Shown: positions 1 through 4,990 of the stretch, one piece after another
Layout of the letters: each line of letters opens with the position of its first letter
Position numbering within the stretch: position 1 is the first letter of the stretch
Assembly (NCBI GenBank): GCA_023428865.1
Contig: JAEYWT010000134.1
Coordinates: 1-7,003 of the forward strand
Direction: 5' to 3'
DNA length: 7,003 nucleotides
Source: Bacteroidota bacterium
GTDB taxonomy: Bacteria > Bacteroidota > Bacteroidia > Flavobacteriales_F > PHOS-HE28
Notes under the pieces: model-generated
The model's database searches: none
What the model was told of the DNA's origin: nothing
The model's input: only the letters and a program-made list of their open reading frames with translations
Made by a program: the position numbers and the translations under genes

Positions 1-1
1 G

Positions 2-265
2 GCTTCCGCTGATGCCAACGCCGCCGCTCCTGCCGCCGAGACCGCCGCCACGGATGCCGCCGCACCGAAAGCCGGTTGCTGCGCTGGCAAGGCTTCCGCA
101 TCGGCCGCAAGCTGCCACGGTGCCAAGGCCCACGCGCACGACCATGCCCACGCCGACCTGAAGGAGCATGCCTGCTCCGAAGCCTGCAAGGATGGCGCGC
201 ACGCTTATGCCTGCGGCGAGAAAGGCCACGCCTGCTCGGAGACGTGCCACGCGCACAAGCTCTGA
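2..265 (+). CDS. Cys/His-rich hypothetical protein, 3' end only
   Basis: The frame is open from the left edge to a TGA at 263-265 and gives 87 residues; the start lies outside the window. The first ~25 residues are almost pure Ala/Pro/Thr/Asp, a flexible low-complexity linker. The rest is packed with 8 Cys and 10 His, including a Cys-Cys pair (26-27), an HAHDHAH run (44-50) and a near-duplicated motif: HACSEAC at 56-62 and HACSETC at 76-82, exactly 20 residues apart. I infer metal binding (Zn, Cu or Ni) from this density. From memory, Bacteroidota genomes contain small secreted proteins with similar repeated Cys/His tails and no assigned function, so export is likely, but the signal peptide cannot be seen. 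The overlapping frame that opens at base 76 is rejected upstream of 358 because this frame shows the patterned, functional-looking composition. A strong terminator follows 20 bases after the stop. Confidence 0.72.
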   Translation, partial: ASADANAAAPAAETAATDAAAPKAGCCAGKASASAASCHGAKAHAHDHAHADLKEHACSEACKDGAHAYACGEKGHACSETCHAHKL

Positions 266-284
266 GGCCGGACACTACTGACCG

Positions 285-323
285 GAAGCCCTTCCGCCGG
301 ATGGCGGAGGGGCTTCTTTCTTT
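285..323 (+). terminator. Strong intrinsic (rho-independent) terminator
   Basis: A 14-bp stem (285-298 pairing with 303-316) closes a GGAT tetraloop at 299-302. Every position pairs, with a single T-G wobble, and the stem is GC-rich. It is followed by TTTCTTT at 317-323. It sits 20 bases after the stop of the Cys/His-rich gene and ends 34 bases before slyD. The opposite strand has no T-run after the hairpin, so it should act only on plus-strand transcription. Confidence 0.88.
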
Positions 324-345
324 CCGGCCGGACCGAGGCGTTCCC

Positions 346-353
346 TACCTTTC
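346..353 (+). promoter_or_regulatory. Possible -7 box for slyD
   Basis: TACCTTTC matches the Bacteroidota -7 consensus TAnnTTTG at all but the last defined base. It ends 4 bases before the slyD ATG, so transcription would begin at or next to the start codon (leaderless or nearly so). TTTC at 321-324 is a weak candidate for the upstream TTTG-type element. Supporting context: the preceding terminator means slyD needs its own promoter, and similar boxes occur at the same distance from two other starts here. The single match is weak. Confidence 0.28.
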
Positions 354-357
354 GCCC

Positions 358-843
358 ATGCACATCACCAAGAACTCCGTGGTCTCCTTCCACTACACGT
401 TGAATGATGCCGACGGTAAGCTGCTGGACACCAGCGCCGGTCGCGATGCCTTCGCCTACATTCAAGGGCACCAGATGATCGTACCCGGTTTGGAACGACA
501 ACTCGAAGGACGCCAGGCCGGAGACAAAGTGATGGCCGTGGTTCCGGCTGCAGAAGGCTATGGAGAGCTGGATCCTTCCTTGGTCCACAAGGTACCTATG
601 GATCGTTTTGGTGGACAGAACGTGGAACCAGGCATGCAATTCCAAGCGGGTACCTCCGAACAAGGCGATATGGGAGTGTTCACCGTTATCAGTGTTGACG
701 ATGGAATTGTCGCATTGAACGGGAACCACCCGCTGGCTGGTGTCACACTGCACTTCAACGTGGAGATCACCGAGGTGCGGCAGGCAACTGAGGAGGAGCT
801 TTCCCACGGCCATGTTCATGGGCCGGGTGGACATCACCATTGA
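358..843 (+). CDS. slyD: FKBP-type peptidyl-prolyl cis-trans isomerase, SlyD-like
   Basis: This is a 161-residue cytosolic prolyl isomerase and folding chaperone of the SlyD family, whose His-rich tails bind nickel and support hydrogenase or urease maturation in some bacteria. The FKBP half is residues 1-72, with the family landmarks DGKLLDTS (19-26), IVPGLE (41-46), GDKV (55-58) and YGELDP (68-73). The insert-in-flap chaperone domain runs ~73-127 and contains KVPMDRF and NGNHPLAG (121-128). The FKBP strand returns at LHFNVEITEVR (131-141). The TEEELSHGHVHG stretch is very close to E. coli SlyD as I remember it. The tail is short: six His (150, 152, 154, 159-161) and no Cys, unlike the long Cys/His tail of E. 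coli SlyD (~196 aa). I chose ATG 358 because the fold begins there; the frame continues upstream without a plausible product and through the terminator. No Shine-Dalgarno is visible. Confidence 0.94.
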   Translation: MHITKNSVVSFHYTLNDADGKLLDTSAGRDAFAYIQGHQMIVPGLERQLEGRQAGDKVMAVVPAAEGYGELDPSLVHKVPMDRFGGQNVEPGMQFQAGTSEQGDMGVFTVISVDDGIVALNGNHPLAGVTLHFNVEITEVRQATEEELSHGHVHGPGGHHH

Positions 844-902
844 TCGCTTCTTCGGTTGAAGGAGTGATTCGTCTTCGGCCGCTTCAAGTTCTCAGATAGA
901 CG

Positions 903-2321
903 ATGCTCTTCCCCTCGTTCGCATTCCTCGTCTTTCTGCCCATTGCCTTTCTGCTCTATTGGTACGGTTTCCAACGGAGCCTCCGCCTGCAGAACGCTTT
1001 TGTCCTCTTGGCCAGCTATGTCTTCTATGGCTGGTGGGATTGGCGCTTTCTAGGTTTGCTCTTCGCTAGTTCCTTCGGGGACTATCTCTTCGCGCTTGGC
1101 ATTGATCGCTCGAACGACCAGCGCAAGAAGAAGCTCCTGCTCATCATCAGCCTGGTGGCGAACCTCGGGGTGTTGGCCACCTTCAAGTACTTCAACTTCT
1201 TCCGCGATGGACTTGAGGACCTTCTCTCCGCGATAGGTCTTCAACCGGATCTTCCGACACTGCACCTGATCCTACCGGTAGGCATCAGTTTCTATACCTT
1301 CCAATCCCTCAGTTACACCATTGATGTGTACCGCGGACAACTGAAGGCAACCCGTGGTGTGATCGAGTTCCTGGCCTTTGTAAGCTTCTTCCCACAGTTG
1401 GTCGCAGGGCCTATCGAACGGGCAACCAATTTGCTCCCGCAGTTCCAGCGTACACGCCGGTTCGATCGTGCCAAAGCCACGGACGGGCTGCGCCAAATGC
1501 TCTGGGGCTTCTTCAAAAAACTGGTCATTGCTGATGGCTGTGCCCCCGTGGTGGACGAGATATTCAGCGGCGATCTGGAGACCACCGCTGGAGCCACGCT
1601 CTTCTTCGGTGCCTTCTTCTTCGCGTTCCAGATCTACGGCGACTTTAGTGGTTACAGCGATATTGCCATCGGTTGTGCTCGTTTGTTCGGCTTCGAGCTC
1701 AGCCGCAACTTCGCTTATCCCTATTTCTCGCGCAGCATTTCGGAATTCTGGCGCCGCTGGCACATTTCACTCAGCACTTGGTTCCGCGATTACGTGTACA
1801 TGCCACTCGGTGGTTGGCGTACCAAATGGGGACGCCTGCGCAACATCCTGATCACCTTCTCCGTGAGTGGCTTCTGGCATGGTGCCAATTGGACCTTCAT
1901 CAATTGGGGCTTGCTTCATGGCGTGTATTATCTGCCAGAGGTGCTGGCCGATGGCAAGGCCCGGCGTGATCGAGCCACCTTGCGCGACCTTCCCGCGATC
2001 CTAGTGACCTTTCTTCTGGTCGTTCTCGCCTGGATCTTCTTCCGGGCCAACAACATGGGGAAGGCCATCGACCACCTGCGGTTCATGGTGGTCAATGCAT
2101 TTCAACATCCCGGTATCGCATTAGTTTGGATGTGGCATCCCGTTTCTCGTTTCATCGCCCTGTTGGTGATCGTGGAATGGTTCGCGCGGGACAGGGACCA
2201 TCCGTTGGAGCGCTTACCGACCAATTCCTATTTACGGTGGGCCATCTACATAGCCCTCGCCCTTGCGATGATCGTGCGCATGGACATGCATACCCATGAG
2301 TTCATTTACTTCCAATTCTGA
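903..2321 (+). CDS. MBOAT-family membrane O-acyltransferase (AlgI/PatA-like)
   Basis: This is a 472-residue polytopic inner-membrane protein of the membrane-bound O-acyltransferase family. The type members AlgI and PatA move acetyl groups from cytosolic donors across the membrane for O-acetylation of alginate or peptidoglycan. Family signatures visible are: LPVGISFYTFQSLSY (124-138); FPQLVAGPIERA (163-174); YGDFSGYSDIAIG (245-257); FWRRWHISLSTWFRDY (282-297) with invariant-type His287; MPLGG (300-304); and FWHGANW (324-330), whose His326 corresponds to the catalytic His of the family. Hydrophobic segments fill most of the length, about 10-12 spans, and the size fits AlgI-type proteins. ATG 903 is secure at the 5' side because an in-frame TAG lies at 897-899. 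No clear promoter or ribosome binding site is seen in the 59-base gap after slyD. It overlaps the next gene by 26 bases, so the two very likely work together. The acyl group and acceptor cannot be read from sequence. Confidence 0.95.
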   Translation: MLFPSFAFLVFLPIAFLLYWYGFQRSLRLQNAFVLLASYVFYGWWDWRFLGLLFASSFGDYLFALGIDRSNDQRKKKLLLIISLVANLGVLATFKYFNFFRDGLEDLLSAIGLQPDLPTLHLILPVGISFYTFQSLSYTIDVYRGQLKATRGVIEFLAFVSFFPQLVAGPIERATNLLPQFQRTRRFDRAKATDGLRQMLWGFFKKLVIADGCAPVVDEIFSGDLETTAGATLFFGAFFFAFQIYGDFSGYSDIAIGCARLFGFELSRNFAYPYFSRSISEFWRRWHISLSTWFRDYVYMPLGGWRTKWGRLRNILITFSVSGFWHGANWTFINWGLLHGVYYLPEVLADGKARRDRATLRDLPAILVTFLLVVLAWIFFRANNMGKAIDHLRFMVVNAFQHPGIALVWMWHPVSRFIALLVIVEWFARDRDHPLERLPTNSYLRWAIYIALALAMIVRMDMHTHEFIYFQF

Positions 2322-3276
2322 ACCGTTGCGGGTGTTGGTACGTGCAATGGGCGCTGGCCTGTTGATCTTGCCCATCTTGGTGGTGGGTTATGTTTTCGGC
2401 CCTCATGTGGCCCGCGTGGATTACTTCCGCGCAGTGGCTGATAAACACGCTCGATTGGATTCGCTTCCTTCTCCGAAGATCATCATCATCGGAGGTAGCA
2501 ATGCCACGTTCGGGATCGACAGTGAGCGAATGGAGAAAGCTCTGTGCAGGCCGGTGGTGAACATGACCATCGGCGCTGGTCTTGGATTCCAGTTCATGTG
2601 CAACGAACTCAATGGTCACATCGGTAAAGGTGACCTCATCATTGCCACCTTGGAGTTCTCGGCCTACACCAAGGCGATCAAGGATAATGAAACCCATATC
2701 CTCGTGGCGGATCGAGCGCCAATAGCCTTGACAGCGATACCGTGGTACCGCCGTCCCAGGATACACCTTGGCCTAGCGATAATGCGGTGCCAAGCCGCCT
2801 GGAAGTACATGACCGGCGAATGGGAAGGTGAGATATCGGACAAAGTCTATCGGGCCGATGGTTTCAGTGAACAGGGTGATCTGCTCCTACACCTTGGTCT
2901 GCCTCAACGAGGTCCGGATAGGCAACAAGAGGTGATCCATGAGCTGCCGGTATTCAACCCGCAGATCCTACCCATTGCGCAGGATCTCGTGGATAGTGCA
3001 GCGGCCAATGGTGCTGAGGTGGTCTTCACCTGGTCGGCAGTGGCCAGCTCGAGCCAGCGATACGACTACGCCGAGACGATACGCGATCGGATGACCGAAG
3101 CTGGTTTTCCCCTGTTGGGAATTCCCGAGGATTACACCTTTCCGGACACGGCCTTCCACGATACGCACTACCACTTGCGTGAGACCTGCCGTGCGATACG
3201 AACAGAAAGGATGATCCGTGATCTGGGCGCAGGCGGGATCATCCAGCGCTGCGATAGCCTTCGGATCAAGCCCTAA
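2296..3276 (+). CDS. Membrane-anchored SGNH-like protein paired with MBOAT
   Basis: This 326-residue protein has one N-terminal hydrophobic segment (~17-35) that should anchor it to the inner membrane with the rest in the periplasm. The core resembles SGNH hydrolase/acyltransferases of the DltD/AlgX/PatB kind: KIIIIGGSNATFGIDS (61-76) places Ser68 where the nucleophile sits; VVNMTIGAGLG (87-97) resembles the block with the oxyanion Asn/Gly; GDLIIATLE (112-120) is a core strand; and FHDTHYHL (287-294) near the C-terminus offers Asp289 and His291 or His293 for the rest of the triad, followed by an R-x-x-RTERMIRDL stretch. I recall such proteins downstream of MBOAT genes in many bacteria. Likely role: final transfer to, or removal from, an extracytoplasmic glycan of the acyl group supplied by the MBOAT. 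The start at 2296 overlaps the MBOAT end; ATG 2347 (Met18) is an alternative that removes the overlap but cuts into the region before the anchor. The stop interlocks with the convergent gene. Confidence 0.8.
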   Translation: MSSFTSNSEPLRVLVRAMGAGLLILPILVVGYVFGPHVARVDYFRAVADKHARLDSLPSPKIIIIGGSNATFGIDSERMEKALCRPVVNMTIGAGLGFQFMCNELNGHIGKGDLIIATLEFSAYTKAIKDNETHILVADRAPIALTAIPWYRRPRIHLGLAIMRCQAAWKYMTGEWEGEISDKVYRADGFSEQGDLLLHLGLPQRGPDRQQEVIHELPVFNPQILPIAQDLVDSAAANGAEVVFTWSAVASSSQRYDYAETIRDRMTEAGFPLLGIPEDYTFPDTAFHDTHYHLRETCRAIRTERMIRDLGAGGIIQRCDSLRIKP

Positions 3277-3581
3277 GGCTTGCTCTCAGGAACAAGCACG
3301 AAGATGTCCTCGTTGTCACGCTTCATCAGGTAGCGTTCTCGGGCGAATTTCTCCAAGAGATCCTTGTCGCTGCTCAACTCCACCAAGTGTTCTTTGGTCC
3401 GATCGATCTCCGCCAAATAGAACTCCTTCTGCTCCTCCATACGCGACAGTTGGCGGCTGTTCTTGTAGGTAGTCCACGCATCGTTGCGATCGAAGAAGGC
3501 GATCCAGCACAATAGGCCAAGTGCCGCCGCTGTGTAGCGGTTGCGGAGACGTGCTGGAATGCGGTCGATCAACTTCTTCAT
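3273..3581 (-). CDS. Septum formation initiator, DivIC/FtsB family
   Basis: This is a 102-residue bitopic cell-division protein. It has a short basic cytoplasmic N-terminus, one membrane span at ~17-30, a periplasmic Leu/Glu-rich coiled coil at ~38-72, and a conserved end around FARERYLMKRDNEDIFVLV (79-97). This layout and length match FtsB/DivIC, which join FtsL and FtsQ/DivIB to activate septal wall synthesis at the division site. The Y-x-MKRDNEDIFV ending is typical of the Bacteroidota form. FtsB and DivIC are hard to tell apart by sequence, so I give no symbol. It lies 77 bases after the phosphoesterase on the same strand and may have its own promoter (box at 3586-3593). Its TAG stop shares bases with the TAA of the convergent SGNH-like gene. 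The preceding bases are not a good Shine-Dalgarno; the start is the first Met of a well-formed N-terminus. Confidence 0.9.
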   Translation of the reverse strand: MKKLIDRIPARLRNRYTAAALGLLCWIAFFDRNDAWTTYKNSRQLSRMEEQKEFYLAEIDRTKEHLVELSSDKDLLEKFARERYLMKRDNEDIFVLVPESKP

Positions 3582-3585
3582 GGCA

Positions 3586-3593
3586 CGAAATTA
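3586..3593 (-). promoter_or_regulatory. Possible -7 box for the DivIC-like gene
   Basis: Read on the minus strand this is TAATTTCG, one mismatch from TAnnTTTG, ending 4 bases before the ATG. A TTTC a little over 20 bases further upstream could serve as the -33 element, but is not a strong match. It is supported mainly by the identical spacing seen at slyD and at the phosphoesterase gene. Confidence 0.27.
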
Positions 3594-3658
3594 CCGGGTA
3601 CGTAAGGGGAAGAGGAGAAAGGACCGGGGGCGTATTCCACGATCCCATGTTGGGTGCT

Positions 3659-4156
3659 TCAGGTGCCGCGTTTGCCCAGCTCGATCACCTCCAGGTCTTT
3701 CACCTTTCCTGCTTCTAGGGTGAAGCGCAGCAGCGTGCGGACCTGGTGCCAGCCATGCCTGCCCGCAGCGCCAGGGTTCATGTAGAGGCAATTCACAGCC
3801 GGGTCGAACTGTACCGCGCAGATGTGCGAGTGGCCGCAAATGAACAAGTCGGTAGGGGTGGTGCGCAGTTCCTGCAGGATCGCTGGGGCATACCTCGGGG
3901 GCTTTCCAGCGATGTGGGTGATCCACACACGGACCCCTTCAACCGTGAAACGAAGGTGCTCAGGATAGGCCAGTCGCGCAGGCCCGTCATCGATATTGCC
4001 GAAAACGGCCCGTAGGGGCTTCCACCGGGCAAGCACTTGCGCCACCGATGGGCCCAGATCCCCGGCGTGCCAGACCTCATCACACCGTTCGAAGTGCTCG
4101 AACACCCGTGGGTCCAACCAGCCGTGGGTGTCACTGATGAGGCCAATACGAAGCAT
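3659..4156 (-). CDS. YfcE-type calcineurin-like metallophosphoesterase
   Basis: This 165-residue single-domain, cytosolic phosphoesterase belongs to the YfcE/MJ0936 group, which are small Mn/Ni-dependent enzymes that cleave phosphodiester model substrates; physiological substrates are mostly unknown. All metal-ligand motifs are present in order: SDTHG with Asp9 and His11; WHAGDLG with Asp33; GNIDD with Asn54; ITHIAG with His81; and GHSH with His109 and His111. The length equals the usual family size, with no extra domains or signal peptide, and the protein appears intact. The start at 4156 gives the canonical short N-terminus (MLRIGLISDTHG). It is divergent from truA with 66 bases between the starts, and is followed by the DivIC-like gene on the same strand. 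From memory this gene is a frequent neighbour of truA in flavobacteria, which may be ancestral synteny rather than a shared pathway. Confidence 0.94.
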   Translation of the reverse strand: MLRIGLISDTHGWLDPRVFEHFERCDEVWHAGDLGPSVAQVLARWKPLRAVFGNIDDGPARLAYPEHLRFTVEGVRVWITHIAGKPPRYAPAILQELRTTPTDLFICGHSHICAVQFDPAVNCLYMNPGAAGRHGWHQVRTLLRFTLEAGKVKDLEVIELGKRGT

Positions 4157-4160
4157 GGTA

Positions 4161-4168
4161 CAAAGGAA
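4161..4168 (-). promoter_or_regulatory. Possible -7 box for the metallophosphoesterase gene
   Basis: On the minus strand the sequence is TTCCTTTG, matching TAnnTTTG except for the second base. It ends 4 bases before the ATG at 4156, implying a leaderless or nearly leaderless message. The gene needs a promoter here because it is divergent from truA. No good -33 element is seen at the expected distance. Confidence 0.3.
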
Positions 4169-4199
4169 TGCGGATCACGCGTGTGCCCCATGAACCGGG

Positions 4200-4207
4200 T
4201 AACTTTG
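4200..4207 (+). promoter_or_regulatory. truA: Bacteroidota -7 promoter element for truA
   Basis: TAACTTTG is a perfect match to TAnnTTTG, the -7 element recognised by the Bacteroidota primary sigma factor. It lies 15 bases before the truA ATG, so the leader would be roughly 8-12 bases. A matching upstream TTTG/TTG element is not evident. It also falls inside the N-terminal extension that a start at 4190 would create, which supports the 4223 start. It would drive the truA-ABC exporter unit. Confidence 0.5.
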
Positions 4208-4222
4208 CGCCCCTTTCGGGTT

Positions 4223-4990
4223 ATGGAGGTCTTACCACGCTTCTTCCTTCAACTCGCCTTCAACGGTACTCCTTACCGGGGATGGCAACGCCAGCCAGCC
4301 GCACCCAGTGTGCAGGAAGAGGTTGAACGCGCCTTGCGCACCGCTTTGCATGCACCGGATCTGTTCGTGGTGGGCTGCGGCCGTACCGATACAGGTGTGC
4401 ATGCTACCGACTATTACTTGCATTTCGATGGGCCATCGGATAAGGTGATCGACGAACGATTGGTCTACAGCCTGAATAGCATGCTGCCGGATAGTATCGC
4501 CGTGAAGCGGGTGATCCCCGTTAGTGATGATGCGCATGCCCGCTTCAGTGCAACCGAGCGCGGCTATACATACTTGATCCTTCGCCGGAAGGATGCCTTC
4601 ATGGCCGATCGGGCACACGTGCTTCACCCTGCATTGGACGTTAAGGCCATGAACGAGGCCTGTAAGCACCTCATCGGCAAGCAGGACTTCACCAGCTTCT
4701 GCAAGGCTGGCAGCGATGCCAAGACCATGCTGTGCGACGTAAGACTGGCCCAGTGGGAGGAGACCACCGATGGCTACCGATTCCGCATACGGGCCGACCG
4801 TTTCCTGCGCAACATGGTGCGCGCTATCGTAGGAACGTGCATCCGCATCGGCAAAGGCCAGGCACCACCGCAGAGCATGCGGTCGGTGATCGATGCGAAG
4901 GATCGTAGCGCAGCAGGGAAGAGCGCTTCGGCTCGTGGGCTTTATCTGGAACACATCGTTTACCCCTTCATCCCCAACGGGCAGGCATGA
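4223..4990 (+). CDS. truA: tRNA pseudouridine(38-40) synthase TruA
   Basis: This 255-residue cytosolic enzyme converts uridines 38-40 in the anticodon stem of many tRNAs to pseudouridine and acts as a homodimer. Motifs seen are: FLQLAFNGTPYRGWQ at the N-terminus (8-22); GCGRTDTGVHA (51-61) with catalytic Asp56; HARFSATERGYTYLI (105-119), the second-half entry motif; FTSFCKAG (156-163); FLRNMVRAIVGT (194-205), the conserved helix at the active site; and the C-terminal SARGLYLEHIVYP (236-248). All hallmarks are intact and the length is slightly below E. coli TruA (270). The frame also has an ATG at 4190, and is open back to 4037, but TruA proteins begin just before the FLQLAFNGT strand and a perfect -7 box lies at 4200-4207, so 4223 is preferred. 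The stop overlaps the exporter start in ATGA, suggesting translational coupling. Confidence 0.97.
   Translation: MEVLPRFFLQLAFNGTPYRGWQRQPAAPSVQEEVERALRTALHAPDLFVVGCGRTDTGVHATDYYLHFDGPSDKVIDERLVYSLNSMLPDSIAVKRVIPVSDDAHARFSATERGYTYLILRRKDAFMADRAHVLHPALDVKAMNEACKHLIGKQDFTSFCKAGSDAKTMLCDVRLAQWEETTDGYRFRIRADRFLRNMVRAIVGTCIRIGKGQAPPQSMRSVIDAKDRSAAGKSASARGLYLEHIVYPFIPNGQA

Noticed and set aside
76..357. Upstream extension of the SlyD frame back to an ATG at 76.
   Set aside because: It runs through the Cys/His-rich gene in another frame and across a strong terminator; the translation is Arg/Pro-rich shadow sequence and SlyD proteins begin at the residues encoded from 358.
528..532. Numbers refer to residues of the exporter: LSLGQ considered as a degenerate, inactive ATPase signature.
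   Set aside because: MdlB-type exporters normally carry LSxGQ, and Walker A, Walker B with Glu, Q-loop and H-loop are all intact.
205..840. Long minus-strand open frame of about 211 codons opposite slyD.
   Set aside because: It is antisense to a clear SlyD gene, spans the terminator, and shows no recognisable motif.
864..902. GTG at 864 preceded by GGAG-like bases as an earlier MBOAT start.
   Set aside because: It is in frame, but a TAG at 897-899 closes that reading before the MBOAT begins.
1272..1763. Minus-strand open frame of 163 codons inside the MBOAT gene.
   Set aside because: Its Glu-rich sequence is what the antisense of hydrophobic, Phe/Leu-rich membrane codons gives; the plus strand has an unambiguous MBOAT.
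4190..4222. Alternative truA start at ATG 4190.
   Set aside because: It adds 11 residues not typical of TruA and would place a perfect -7 promoter element inside the coding region.
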